Below, piece after piece: positions 19,952 to 32,196 of a stretch of DNA of 64,000 nt. Each line of letters opens with the position of its first letter. The stretch's first letter is position 1. The DNA lies in assembly GCA_015183035.1 (NCBI GenBank), contig JACZZP010000002.1, positions 124,001-188,000 on the forward strand. The letters run 5' to 3'. The DNA comes from Meloidogyne chitwoodi. Taxonomy: Eukaryota; Nematoda; Chromadorea; Rhabditida; Meloidogynidae. The translations under genes and the position numbers were made by a program. The notes under the pieces were generated by a model. The model worked only from the letters and a program-made list of their open reading frames with translations. It was not told the origin of the DNA and searched no databases.

Positions 19952-22741
19952 ATGGCTCCTAACACTTTATTATTTTCTTTAATTTTATTTTTAAATATTT
20001 TGTCTTTTTCTGGACTCAGTTTTGGAGCAAATATATTAATATCACCAAGCTGGTTAAGCCCTGTACACAGATTTACAATGCGAGAATTGGCAGCAGAATT
20101 GTTGAAGCGTAATCATTCTGTTACGTGGTTGGAATATGGACTTAGACCTGTTAGGTTTTTTTTATAAAAATTAGATTTTTGAAAATTTTAATTGTTGACA
20201 TTTTGAAATTTCTTGAATTAATTGACATTTTGAAATTTTTTGATTAGTTGACATTTTGGGATTTTTTGACTAGTTGACCTTTTGAAATTTTTTAGCTAAT
20301 TGACATTTTGAAATATTTAGCACCCAATCTCTCTACCCAACGGTGTTGAAGAAATATTTCTCCGCGTGGATAATGCTCCTAGAGTCACAGCACTTTTAAA
20401 CTCAAAAGGAAAAATACAATTAACAAGCAATGAACAACTTTGGAAAGAAAACTTTTGGGAGCCAGTAGAAAAAATTAGTGGTTGGTTAGCTTCTTTAGAT
20501 TTGTGTCAGGCAGTTTTAAAGGAACATAAAAATGCTTTTGATCAACTTGTAAAAAGAGACTTTGCTGTTGTTGTGGTAATTAAATTGGAAATTTTCTAGT
20601 TTAGTTACATTCCCCATTTATTCGCAAGAGAATATTTTGCAATGAAAAAGGCTTTGAGACAAAATATTTTCTTGCGAATAAATGGGGTGTGTACCTAAAC
20701 CAGACGAATTCCATTAAATTGACTAAAAATTAATTTAAACAATTTCAGATTGATGATTTATACAATCCTTGTGCTTTGCTCCATGTCGGACTCAAACGCT
20801 CCCTTTTTGTGTATTGGTCAATGACTGGATTACGAACAGAGTCTGCTTGGGCAAATCAAAGTCCTAGCCCTCCTTCTTATATTCCAGTCCCTGGAACAGG
20901 GTTTAATTTTTTAATTTATTGTCAATTAATTGTTTTAATAGTTTAACAGATGAATTAGGATTTTGGGGAAGATGTTACAATTTATTGGCTTATTTAAGAG
21001 AATTGTATATTCACCAACACTTGATACTTGGTCGAGTAGATAAAATCTCAAAAGTGTTTAATTTATTTAAAAAAAAATATATTTTTAATTTAATTTAGAA
21101 TTATTTTGCTGATAAAGATGTACCTAATGCTTTTACTATTGAAAGAAATGCGAGCATCAATTTTGTAAATACTCCGCCTATTTTTGATTTTGCTAGGCCT
21201 TATAGTATGTTTTTAATTGATTTTTTTTGAAAACTGATTTTTTGGATATTTGATTAAAAAATCCAAATTTTCAAAATGTACAAGTTTCAAAATGTCCAAA
21301 TTTTCTATTTTTAAATTTAGTGCCTCGAGTCAACTTTGTTGGAGGTTTGCATTGTCGAAATCAAAGCAAAAATAAATGGACGGACAAGGTTTTCTAATTT
21401 AAATTAATACAAAAACAATTTAAACAAAATTAATTTTAGAAATTAGAACAAGTTATAAACAACTCAAATGATGAAAGAGGATTTATTTTAATTACTGGAG
21501 GATTTTCAATTCAGTGGGGAAATGCTCCAAAAGAAGTTATAGTTAGTTTATTTATTTTATTTTTATTAGAATATTTTTAAAAAAAATAAAAGGAAAACCT
21601 TCTTGGTGCAATTAAGGAAATGAGTGATACGTGGGTTTTTCAATAATTTCAAATTTTTATTTTTACAATTTTACACATTTTAGACGATTTGTTTGGCAAT
21701 ACAACGGCCCAGCATTACTTAATCCACCTTCCAACCTTTTCACAGCAGAATGGCTACCACAGCAACAATTACTTGGTTGGGCAAATTTTTTTAATTTTTT
21801 AATTATTTTATTTAGCTCATTCAAAATGCAAGGCACATCTCTCACATGGAGGTTTTTTTATTTTTTTAGTCATTATTTAATGTTCTTATTTTTAGGCCTA
21901 AATAGTGTAATCGAAAGTATTTGGCATGGAGTACCAATAATTGGTTGGCCATTAACTGCTTACACTCGTGATAACCTTCTTCGAGTTACTGCACGTCAAG
22001 CAGGTTTAATGCTTGAACAAAAACGTCCAAATGATAGACAATTTCTCTCATCATTTAAAAGAATTTATATCAACTTTTATAAAGAAGAAATGCTTGTTTT
22101 TCAGGTTTTTTTTTAAATTTAAGGGGAAATTTGAAGAAATTAGTTGAGATTAATTTTTGGTCTTTAACTTTTTTTGGTGCAAAGTTTTGGGTCAAAATTA
22201 TATATTAAAAGATAGAGGAGATTTTGGCCTATAATATATCAAAAAAGCACATTTTTAGACTAAATTTTCAAATTATTATGAATTTTTGAAAAAATATTTT
22301 TTTATTTTTAAAGGATATGCTTATTGATGTTCCTTATACAGAATTAAACCACTCAGCATTTTGGGTTGAATTTATTGTTAGACATCAAGAAGTGCCACAT
22401 GCACGTTCTGGAGCTGATGATTTGAACATATTTCAGGTTTTTTTAATTTTTGGGAAAATGGTCGGTTCAGTGCCACTAGTTTTTAATTTGGTGCTGAACT
22501 GGCCGTAACTAAAATTTGTAAAAAAATTTAATTTTAGTATTTCTTGGTTGATGTAGTTATTTTCTTAGCTGGTTGTGCTATTTTAATAATTTGGTTATTA
22601 CTAAATTTACTTAAATTTTCTGTTCGTTTTATCTTTTGGATAATTTTACGTTTAAAATGTTATATTATGCCTAGTAATAATAAAAAGGCAAAATCTGTGA
22701 TATTAGAAAAGAAAGATCCTTTAGCAAAGAAAAAGGATTAA
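19952..22741 (+). CDS. UDP-glycosyltransferase (UGT, GT1 family), type I membrane protein
   Basis: About ten short exons join to a full-length UGT. A signal peptide ([19 protein letters not shown]) is followed by the acceptor-binding half, with [19 protein letters not shown] holding the likely catalytic His. The C-terminal sugar-donor half contains [19 protein letters not shown], then HLSHGG and [19 protein letters not shown] in consecutive exons. A membrane anchor ([17 protein letters not shown]) and a short basic cytosolic tail with Lys runs end at 22741. UGTs add sugars to lipophilic compounds in the ER lumen for detoxification. In the signature, the usual DQPDN is YTRDN (near 21960): the Asp-Gln pair that contacts the donor sugar is Tyr-Thr. 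This may change or abolish donor use. One intron carries a foldback repeat (20596) and another the GATAGAGGAG repeat (22210). Confidence 0.88.
20596..20703. mobile_element. Foldback MITE-like inverted repeat in a UGT intron
   Basis: Two arms of about 44 bases are inverted copies of each other. The left arm starts CTAGTTTAGTTACA and runs into CCCATTTATTCGCAAGA; the right arm ends TGTGTACCTAAACCAG. They are separated by about 20 bases. No transposase or clear target duplication was found. Confidence 0.65.
22210..22285 (+). repeat. Dispersed repeat, copy 2 (GATAGAGGAGATT.. family)
   Basis: Matches bases 1-75 of the window; lies in the UGT intron just before an exon. Confidence 0.45.
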
Positions 22742-22769
22742 TTAAAGAAGAAAATAAAAATAATTTTTT

Positions 22770-23760
22770 TTTAATTTTTTAAAAATTTAAATATAATTTA
22801 TTTAAAAATATATACAAAATATTTTTTTAATTAAAATAGTTCATTTTTATTGTTTAAAATAATAAAATAGCTTCATTAGCATTGGGAAAACATAAAACGG
22901 AGGGCTTAAAGTATTTAATTTCAGTAATCCCTTTTTGTAAAAGAGGGAGTGCAAAAAGTAGAGAGACGGTGAGAGAAAAAGAGATAAAAAGTTATTTTAC
23001 ATTTTGACTTTTTTTTTTAATTTTATTTTTTATTTAATAAAAATATTTTAGATGGGCAATATGTATATACTTTATTAATTTTATTGATAAAAATCAACAA
23101 ATGTCTTCTTCAACATCAAGTAATAATAATAATGACCCACCTTCATCAACTAATTCAAATCTAAATGGCCAAAATGGTGGACCTGTAACATTTTTTGTAC
23201 CGGCAAATCAACATAATACTTCAAAAAGTATCTCAAAAGGTTTAATTAAATATTAAAATTAAAAAAACAGTTTGTTTTTACTAGAGGTTCATAATACTTT
23301 TAGATTCTCTTAACATGATTCTCTCAAATATTTTGTTTATAATTAACCGCCTAGTTTCTCCTATTAGAGATTTTCAATCTAAAAAAGCCTTAATTCTTTC
23401 CATGTTATTAGTTACTTAAAAATTAATTTTTATTTATTTATTTTATTTAAGCAATGATGGTTAATAGTCTCCCAGCTGGTTTAACAGCTCCTCAACAACT
23501 CCCACAGACTTCACATACAATTATGACTTCAGTTATTAACCCTGAAGATCAAGGAGTTAATTCTTTGGAATCGTCAAACTCTAAACTTCTCTCGGCATTT
23601 GATTGTTCAGTTTGTTTAGGTTTGTTTTTTAAAATAATTTTGGTGCTATTGAAGTTTCTTTTAAAGATGCATCGAAAAAAACTCAAGGAATACTCCCTCT
23701 TGGGTCGACAAACTCTCAACTTCTCTCAGCTTTTGAATGTCCAGCTTGCTTAGGTTTATT
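22770..23760 (+). repeat. Duplicated SIAH promoter and 5' exons
   Basis: This block parallels 27310-28330. Shared items in the same order are the CTTCATTAGCA..GGGAAAAC promoter patch, GAGAAAAAGAGATAAAA, the first exon ([14 protein letters not shown]) and the second exon ([10 protein letters not shown]). The second exon is then partly repeated once more at about 23664-23752. Confidence 0.8.
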
Positions 23761-26700
23761 TTTATTATTTTAATTTATATATTTAAATGTAGATGTTGCT
23801 GTTAGCCCTAATAAAAAAATGCAGCAACAGGAGAGGAGAGTGTCCATCTCATGTGATAAATTTATAACTGAAGCATTAACAACAACGACGTCAGAAACAC
23901 CAAAAAATGAATGTGAACAAAGCGTAGAATTAATCGAATCCCAAAATTCGGATAAAGCTGCAGAGATGATTACTGGGGTGGAAGATTGTAAAAATACAAC
24001 TAACTTGTCTACGGATCAGCCGATATGGGTTATGAGGTTTATTATGAAAATTAATTTTTAGTGGTTTATTTATTTTTATGGAAGAATTTGAAAATTTTTT
24101 GTATTTAAAACGAATAAAAACTATTTTTGTATTTTTTCACAAAATTCTTGTTGCAGGGAATCCTACCTTAAACGACTTGAACGTGACGAACAAAAAAATA
24201 GAGATTCAACATTTTCGGAAATTCAACATCCTTTACCAACTAGAAAAACAGAAACTGATGAAAATATAATTGACATTCAATGCGATGATGGAAACGAAAC
24301 TGACAGACTTTTAATAAACAATGAATCTGCTTGTCAAGAAGTAGTTAAGGATAATAAAAATGTTAGTGGCGAGGAAACATGCGATAATCCTAGTGGATTG
24401 ACAAGTCGAAAAGGCAGTAAAAAAGAAGGTTTTTTTGTACTTAATTATTTTTTCAAATTTTTTGGATTTATTTTTTGACTGAAAATCTTGATCAAGATTA
24501 GATCATTTTTTGTTCAAAAAAAGTTAAGTTTCACATTTATTTTTTTCAGTAATTATTCATGAACCAGCAGTGCTCATAGAGGGTGGGTAATTTAATTTTA
24601 TTGAATATTTGCATTTTTTCTCTTTTATTTTAATATTTTTTTTTAATATTCATAGGTGTTCTTTTTCGAGCTCGCTATCTTGGGTCAACCCAAATGAGCT
24701 CTGATGGGAGACCCACCAAAAGTTCAAGGATGGCATATGCACAAGAGGCGGTTACGCGCGTTAAGGTTTGCTAGATATAAGTGAATTAAAAACTTTAAAA
24801 AAATATAATTAGGCGCCTGATGGAGAGCCTCAGCCAAGTACTGAAATTGACTTGTTCATTTCAACAGAAAAGGTTAAATTAAATAATTTGAGGGTTTTTT
24901 GTTGTAAAATATTTTATTTTTTTAGATTATGGTTTTAAACACAGACTTACAGGTTTTATTTTTAATAATAAATATATTTATTTATTCTTTTCCCCCGATG
25001 TTTCTGTGTTTATTAAGTGGTTAAAAATTGTTATTATTATTAGTCATCTTATTGCTTAAAAAACACCTTTATGTTACAAAAATTTTTATGTTGCTGCTTG
25101 ATGAAATTAATTTAAAAAAATTAAATGAAATTTTCACCCCTAAATTTAGATTGGACCCCCGAATTAAAAACTTTATTTATCTCGTTTTTAATAAAAAAAA
25201 AAATAGCTTTTACATATTTACTGCTTTTTTGCTCCTTTTCAGAGAATATCGGAAACAGACGTACGCCAGGTTTGTAAACCTTTTTTTAATGTTTTTGTTT
25301 ATTTTTCCCTTTAATTTGCTTTTGGTGATTATTTTTTTATGTTTTTTTGTTTAACCGCCCACTATATTTTAATAAAAAAATCAGAAATATTTGAAAAAGA
25401 TGGGATTTTTGGGTGTAAATGTGATTGAAATTTGCTTTATTTTTTATTATATAGGACATTCTTATGGACCACTCTCTTCGTTCTATATCTTATATTGCTG
25501 ACATAGGTTTATTTTTACAATTAAATTTATTGTAGGAAGTATATGAGTGAATAAAAATGAACTTCGATTGGGTTGAATGGTGGTGCAGTCGGTTGTGCTT
25601 TGGATTGGGCCTTTTACTCCATGATGGTTCGATTCCATCGACCATCCAGACATTTTTCTGCATCTTCAACGTAATATTTATAATAATAATTCTCGTTAAT
25701 AGGTGATTTGGTTGTGCTAATGGCCAAGCGAATGCCTTGTCAGCAGGAACAGAGTGAAAAGTAAAAGTTTTTTTTCGATTATGTTTTTTTTAATTTTCAG
25801 TATTGAAAGCGTTCGAAAAGCACCTCGAGTAGTCTGTCACATCTTTGAATCTGAAGAGGCAAACTTCATTGCCCAATCAATAGGCCAAGCCTTTCAAGTT
25901 GCTTATACAGAATTTTTACGCGCAAATGGAATTGAGGACCCAAACTATTTGCGGGATATTGACTATCAAGAAGTATTGAATTCTCAGGAAATGATGGCTG
26001 AGGAATTGGAGCTTTTGGCACGTAAAGAGACACAAAAGGTTTTTAATAGAGAATATTTTAGGTTCAACAAAAGACCGGCGCGGGAGGGATCTTGGTGACA
26101 TTTTAGGAGATCCCGCTCACGAAATCCCAACTTTTCGTGATTTTTTTAAGATTGTGGACTCTCCGTATCTACCCATTAAAATCTCACCCGATTCCCGCAA
26201 AGGTGATTTTGCCGGTCTCAATTTAAGGAACTGTGGACCATTTTTTAAATAAAGTTATTTAAATTAGGCAATATATGACTGAAGTAAAATAAACATTTAA
26301 CACATATATTTTTTAAGGATGTAATCATATCTAAACGAGCGGGTGAACCACTTGGTATTGTTATTGTCGAATCAGGATGGGGTTCGATGCTTCCAACATC
26401 AGTATGAATTTTGTACTAAACTTAACTTGTAATAATTAATTATAAAAGGTTGTGGCAAACATGGCACCGGGAGGAGCAGCTGCTCGGTCCAACCAGTTAA
26501 ATATTGGCGACCAATTGATTGGAATCAATGGCATTTCTCTTGTTGGGTTGTCACTTAGTGCTGCACAGCAGAATATTAAGGTTGTTGATATTCTTTTTTT
26601 TTTAATTATATACCGAGAGAGATTTTACGGATTGACACAAAAAATTCTGGAAAAGTCGGGGTTTATGGAGCAAGATCCAGTTAAATCCCGCTCGAGATCC

Positions 26701-27212
26701 TTCCCGAACCTGTCTCTAGTTCAAAATTATTTAAATTTTGTACAGAATGCTCGTTCATCAACAGCTGTTCGATTGACGATTGTGTCGACTCCGCCAGTGG
26801 TAGAGGTGCGAATACGACGTCCTGACACTAAATATCAACTTGGATTTAGCGTTCAGAATGGCGTGGTTTGTAAAACATTTAAAAATATTAAAATTTTTTA
26901 TTAAAATAAAGATCTGTTCACTTCTCCGTGGTGGAATTGCAGAACGCGGTGGAATACGAGTGGGTGAGTTTTTGAAAGATTTGAATCATATTTAATATTG
27001 TGACTTTAGGTCATCGAATAATTGAAATAAACCACAATAGTGTTGTCGCAGTTCAACATGAGCGTATTGTGAATATGTTGGCCACAGCGACAGGAGAAAT
27101 ACATATGAAGTTTGTTTTTTTAAATAAATTAAAAAAGAACAATAAATTTAGGACAATGCCTACATCAATGTTCCGATTGTTAACAGGTCAGGAAACTCCA
27201 AATTTTATATGA
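23101..27212 (+). CDS. lin-10: LIN-10/APBA (Mint) scaffold with SIAH-derived first exons
   Basis: The C-terminal two thirds is clearly the Mint family: a PTB domain ([21 protein letters not shown], about 24655-26040) and two PDZ domains ([16 protein letters not shown] and [11 protein letters not shown]), ending in the family's [13 protein letters not shown]. Mint/LIN-10 proteins are adaptors for polarised membrane traffic and synaptic receptors. The 5' part is unusual. Exons at 23101-23239, 23452-23619 and about 23664-23752 are copies of SIAH exons, including a cut-off RING start (DCSVCL, ECPACL). All splice in the same phase (1) into the exon at 23793, giving ..[16 protein letters not shown]. 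The fusion is thus open throughout. An internal ATG at 23819 could start a protein without the SIAH part. An acidic, disordered region follows (23819-24430). The stop is at 27212. Transcript evidence would decide the start. Confidence 0.85.
25541..25558 (+). promoter_or_regulatory. 18-base motif shared with position 10438, before a tRNA-like element
   Basis: ATATGAGTGAATAAAAAT occurs exactly twice, each time just before a tRNA-like element (10469 and 25571). It may be part of a SINE or an upstream pol III signal. Confidence 0.45.
25571..25648 (+). pseudogene. tRNA-like element in a lin-10 intron
   Basis: A box TGGTGCAGTCGG and a good T arm (GATGG-TTCGATT-CCATC) are present. The acceptor strands do not match in the standard register. 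Sister of the element at 10469. Confidence 0.6.
26060..26260 (+). other. GC-richer intron segment of unknown nature
   Basis: Between the PTB and PDZ exons of lin-10 lies a GC-richer stretch (AGACCGGCGCGGGAGG, GATCCCGCTCACG). A second one lies at 26640-26735 (AAATCCCGCTCGAGATCC). Both share a GATCCCGCTC-like word and differ from the usual AT-rich introns. No coding role is evident. Confidence 0.35.
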
Positions 27213-27621
27213 TAAATGTATATTTATAGATTCTAATAATTTTTAATAATAATTTTTATATTTGTGTCATATTTTGTAAAAAAAATTTAATTTTTATTCC
27301 CTTTGTACTTAAAGAATTTTTTATTTTATAAAAATATTATTTTTAAAAATTCAAATATAATTTATTTATTGCTTAAAATAATAAAATTGATTCATTAGCA
27401 CTGGGGAAACAAATCCGCGAAGTTTTGGGATATTAATGTCGGTTATCCCTAAGATTTGTAAAAGAGTGTGTACAAAGAGAAGAGACAGTTAGAGAAAAAG
27501 AGATAAAACATTGTGACTTTTCAAGGTTGCTTTAATTGTTAATTCTTTCATTTTTCTTTACAATTTAATTTTAAAAAAATATTTTAGATTGACTAATTGA
27601 TTATTTATATTTTATTAAAAA

Positions 27622-30288
27622 ATGTCTTCTTCAACATCAAGTAATAATAATAATGACCCACCTTCACCAACTCATTCAAATCTAAATGGCCAAAATGGTG
27701 GACCTGTAACATTTTTTGTACCGGCAAATCAACGTAATACTTCAAAGATTTCAGCGGCAACACATGCTGCTAGTAAGTATTACTAAAAAGATTTAGTATT
27801 TAAATATTAAAATTGGGAGAAGTTCCCTGGGGTCACAATCGTTAAAACGCAGGTTAGTGTCCTGTGTAACGCTTTATTGAACCATTGAGGTAGTTTATTT
27901 GTGAGTGATTACATTGATGGAAAGTGACTTAGTGGTAGTGAGTTTGAATTTGTGAAGGTAGGTTGCAAGTTCGAATCCGCTCAGTGGCAAACTTTTGCTT
28001 TCTCTAATCAAAATGTGTCTCTCCACATGAAGATTCTTTAAAATGTATGAATATAATTGACCGCCTTAATCGTTACTTGAGGTTCTCAACCTAAAAATGC
28101 CTTAATCCGTTCTGAGTTAAAATCGATTTACTTAAAATTAATTTTTATTTATCTATTTAAGCAATGATGGTTAATAGTCTCCCAGCTGGTTTAGCAGCTC
28201 CTCAACAAATCCCACAGACTTCAGCACATACAATGGTGGCTGCTGTTCCGGCAGGACAAGGAATTCTTTCTCTTGGATCGGCAGGTTCTGAACTTCTCTC
28301 AGCGTTTGAATGTCCAGTTTGTTTAGGTTTATTTTTATATTATAAGATAAGTAATCAATAAAACATCCTAAAATTAAATTTGGCATTATAAAATTTAAAA
28401 TTGTCATTCCGCTTTTTGTAAAATTTTCTAAAATGATAATTAAAGTTTTTGGCTAATTTTGTTATTCTTTACTCTTTTTATTATATTAAACATTGCTGCC
28501 TAAACCAACCGAATGACTCCGATTATATCGAAGACTTTAAGCGCAAAAATTACTTTCAATTTATTAATTTGAGATAAAATAATTTATTTAAAAAAAGATT
28601 ATATGCTTCCTCCATATTTGCAATGCCAATCCGGCCATTTAGTTTGTGGAAATTGTCGTCCAAAAGTTTCGGCATGTCCAACTTGTAGAGGTTTTTTTTT
28701 ATTTTTTTAAATTTAATTTAATAATTAATTTTTTAAAGGCCCAGTGCCAAGCATTAGAAATTTGGGAATGGAGAAAATTGCAACAAATCTTCAATTTCCT
28801 TGTAAATTTGCACATTCTGGTTGTAATCAATTCTTTTTTCATCATGAGAAGGTTGAACATGAAGAGATTTGTGAATTTCGGTATTTTTATTTTTTTAATC
28901 TAAAAAGAAAGTCATATGTCAGTTAAAAGAAGATTAGGATTTTTTAGCTAATAGTTTCTTTCAAGTTTACTCATTTTGGCCCACTACCATGAGTAAGGAC
29001 TATTGAATTCTTCAGAAGGTAAAACTCGATAGGATGACATTTGATCGAAAAAGGATTTTTCTATCTTTTGAATTTTGGGTCTATTCTAATCCTTGTCTTC
29101 TTTACTCTTTTCTTATTTCATTTTGAAGGAGGCCTTTGAATTTTTATAAATTAAATTTAATAAAAATTGTAACAATTTTTTTTCAGTCCGTATCAATGTC
29201 CTTGCCCTGGTGCTTCTTGTAAATGGCAGGGAGGTTTAAATGATGTTATGAGTCATTTGATGAAATTACACAAATCAATAACTACACTTCAAGGTTTACT
29301 TTATTCATAATAATTGTATATAAAATAAATATTTTTTAAGGAGAAGATATTGTTTTTCTTGCGACTGATATTAATTTGCCTGGAGCTGTTGATTGGGTAT
29401 TTGATTATTAACTAATTATATTAATGAAATTTGTCCCCAAAAGGGTTTTTTTGACTATTTTAAAGTTTTATTTTCGGTCTAAACACTTTAAGATGCGTAT
29501 TTCCCTTGAAAAAAATTATTTTCTTTCAACTGGGTTCGAACTTCTTCTCCTATGAAAGAATTTCTCCACTTAACTATAAAAATTTTGTTTGTTTGTTTAT
29601 AGTTAAAAAAGCTTATTGCAGTCAATTAAAATAATTTTATTTAAGAAGATGTTAAAAAAATAATTTTGGAAATTAAAAAAGATGACATTTGGTCTCCCAC
29701 AAATTTTTTTAATTGAAAAAATTTTTTTTAATGGAAAAAATTTTATGTTAATTTTTATTTTAGGTAATGATGCAATCATGTTACAATGCTTATTTTATGT
29801 TAGTTTTGGAAAAACAGGACAAACAAGAGTATGTTTTTGAATAAAAATATTTTTAAATTTATTTTTAAATTTTAAGGCAAGGAGGAAACAATTATCAAAT
29901 GTTTTATGCTGTTGTACAATTAATTGGAACAAAAAAGGAAGCAGAAAATTTTGTTTATAAGTATGATTTTAAATAATTTAAAGAATTTTTTTTTAATTTT
30001 TTTAAAGGTTGGAACTTTCAAATAATCGAAGGCGTTTATTTTGGGAAGCTAGTCCTCGAAGTAAATATTTTTAGTTAAATTAAAAATAATTTTAATAAAT
30101 TAAGGCATTCATGAGGGTGTTGCTTCTGCAATTTCCCAATCTGATTGTCTTGCTTTTGACACTAGTCATGCAAACTTTTTTGCTGAAAATGGAAATCTTG
30201 GAATCAATGTTTGCTTTTAATTTTTCTTAATTTTAACTTTAAAAAGGTCACAATACAACGTGTTGATGGTATGGGCCTGAATCGTTGA
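27622..30288 (+). CDS. siah-1: E3 ubiquitin ligase SIAH (seven in absentia homologue)
   Basis: About ten exons. The N-terminus is low complexity ([12 protein letters not shown]). The RING finger is [28 protein letters not shown] (about 28308-28688). Two SIAH zinc fingers follow ([20 protein letters not shown] and [12 protein letters not shown]) and then the TRAF-like substrate-binding domain ([20 protein letters not shown] to [19 protein letters not shown]). It ends [12 protein letters not shown], stop at 30288. SIAH proteins tag substrates for proteasomal degradation. The large intron before 28164 carries a tRNA-like element and another intron carries a SINE-like copy (29470). The promoter and first two exons are duplicated upstream in the lin-10 gene. 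Confidence 0.94.
27922..27991 (+). pseudogene. tRNA-like element in a SIAH intron
   Basis: A box TGACTTAGTGGTAGTG and B box GCAAGTTCGAATCCGC are present; the acceptor stem is poor. Confidence 0.5.
29470..29578 (-). repeat. tRNA-derived SINE-like element, copy 1 (-)
   Basis: On the minus strand it reads TAGTTAAGTGG (A box), then AAGTTCGAACCC (B box), then a conserved tail with TCAAGGGAAATACGC and TTTAGACCGAAAA. Two further copies lie in the CIR1 genes (34152 and 35399). Confidence 0.65.
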
Positions 30289-30892
30289 GTATATATTTTT
30301 ATTTTATTAAAGAAAATAATTTAATTAAAAGACTGGCAACTTTAATCAAAAGTAAAAAATCTATTCTATATTTAAATTTTACCTCTTGTCAACAAAAATA
30401 TTTTAAAATTTGATATTTTAGACAGACTTGTTTCGCTACAAAATATTTATTTTAATTATTCTACATATATTTTTTAATAATAGAAAATACATTATATTTG
30501 AAAAGAGGGCACATTCGAGTATATTTAATTTCAGTCAAATCACCTCTCATATATCACATTTAAAGGGACAGGATATACCCAAAGTCATAGAAAGAGAATC
30601 ACATAGAAGAGAGCAGTTATTTTTGGGGTTAATTTTTATAATCTACAATTTTATTTTGGTAAATAGACTATGGGAATGAAATTACAAAATTACCCTGGAA
30701 ATTAATTAAAATTGATGTATGAAGAGGTTTTCGACTGTATAATTTTACAAACAAATGAGGTTATTTCTGGCATTTAAGCTCTCAAATAAGCCATCTATTT
30801 CAATCTCAAAGAAAAGTGATTATATTTAAGAAATGTAAAAACCTATGTATATACTTTTATTTAACTTTTCTGTTCTTTTCCATCGTTTTTAT
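30289..30892. other. Intergenic region between converging SIAH and V-ATPase F genes
   Basis: No gene is supported. It is presumably the 3' UTRs of the two convergent genes. Confidence 0.5.
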
Positions 30893-31504
30893 TTATTTAA
30901 GGTCATCCGGATTGATTAGACCACGTGCTCGGTTTAAAATGCTATCCTGAAAAATATATTTCTTTTTAGTTTTTAATTAATTAATAAACCTTTGTGGCAT
31001 CATAAGGCATCTCCTTTGATGGAATTTCCAGAACAGTTGGTATACTAACAATATGTTGATCAACTTGGTAACGAATCATCTCAGCAATGTGCTGGTTTAT
31101 TAGAATAATTGCAATGTCTAAAAGAAAAAATTGAGGTTTTTTAAGAATTTTAAATGCTGAATAATGAATGAAAAAATTAATTCATCGAGCGGGGTTCGAA
31201 CCTCTGACTTGACAGTTAACCTAAACATTTTCCAACTACACCAAAAAGATTAATTGCTTGAATTTTAATGCTTAAACAAACCATCGCGTGCACAAAAGTT
31301 TCGGAATGCTTCCTCAATTTCTGTAACGTGTGTATTCTTATCCACAATAAGAAAATTCGACTTGCGAGCCTTGTTTATTTGACCTAAAATTTGAATATTT
31401 ATATATATTTATTTTAATATACCAATTCCTCCAAGCAAAAATCCAACAACTGTGTCTTCATCTCCAATTACTGCCATTAATTTGCCCTTTTGTCCAAGTG
31501 CCAT
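30893..31504 (-). CDS. vha-9: V-type proton ATPase subunit F
   Basis: Start ATG at 31504 and stop at 30893, in about four exons, giving roughly 120 residues as usual for subunit F. Motifs are [38 protein letters not shown] and [19 protein letters not shown]. Subunit F is part of the central stalk of the V1 sector and is needed for acidification of lysosomes and other compartments. An intron carries a minus-strand tRNA-like element. Symbol by family analogy with C. elegans. Confidence 0.92.
31190..31255 (-). pseudogene. tRNA-like element in the V-ATPase F intron
   Basis: The reverse strand shows TTGGTGTAGTTGGAAAATG (A box) and CAGAGGTTCGAACCCCG (B box). Same A-box family as at 36971 and 57330; no proper acceptor stem. 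Confidence 0.5.
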
Positions 31505-31637
31505 TTTTTAAATTTAATTTCTAAAGTTTCAGATTATGCTACAAATGTTTATATTTCTGCCACTCAAAGATTTTGGTCTTTAGTCCAAATTCAGTGACTC
31601 GTCTCGACTGATTTGCTGAAAATAATCTTTGGGACCT

Positions 31638-31763
31638 GTACATTTCGTCGAACAAAATTGCACGACATTTCGCCTCTACGGCAAAAAATACATTTCGTTT
31701 TCCAAGCCCACTATTTTTGCCGTTGTGACGAAATGTCGTGCAATTTCTGTAGACGAAATGTCT
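31638..31763. mobile_element. Foldback MITE-like element between V-ATPase F and CIR1
   Basis: Inverted arms of about 53 bases share ACATTTCGTC, AAATTGCACGACATTTCG and ACGGCAAAAA, around a loop of about 20 bases. The arms differ at several sites, so it is not new. It sits in the divergent promoter region. Confidence 0.65.
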
Positions 31764-31869
31764 GGACACGAGTCTTTTACTTCCTCTTTATCTCTAATTT
31801 TCTTTATTTAATATACTATTTAGCGATAAGCTGCGATTAGTCAGCCCTCATCGACAGTATTTCTAAAAA

Positions 31870-32196
31870 GTTAACAGTTATTAGAGATAAAGAAAATAGA
31901 GAAATTGGTGAAAAATGTCAAAATACGAAATATCAACATTCCTTTATGAATCTAGCTTTACTCTCTTTACTCTGCGTCTTCATTTCTTTTTATTTCCATT
32001 ATTCTCTTTGTTTTTCATTGTCTCTAATATTCTCAAAAATTCCATTTTTCCGGTTGTTTTTGCTCCTTTTGCTTATTTTTGCTCCCTTTTTGCTTTATTG
32101 TTGTATTATTTTTTATTTGTTTGATTAATTTTTACTAATTTATTTATCTTTTCAGATTATATATTCATTTATTAGTAAATTCAAGCAAACTTCAAG
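31870..32196 (+). repeat. Duplicated CIR1 upstream region (copy 1)
   Basis: Matches 34500-34816, including GGTGAAAAATGTCAAAATACG, CTCTGCGTCTTCATTTC and the AGCAAACTTCAAG before the ATG. The promoter was duplicated with the gene. Confidence 0.8.

Noticed and set aside
30428..30679. Possible small gene with a hydrophobic start
   Set aside because: It lies between convergent genes, is AT-driven, and shows no conserved motif or supporting splice pattern.
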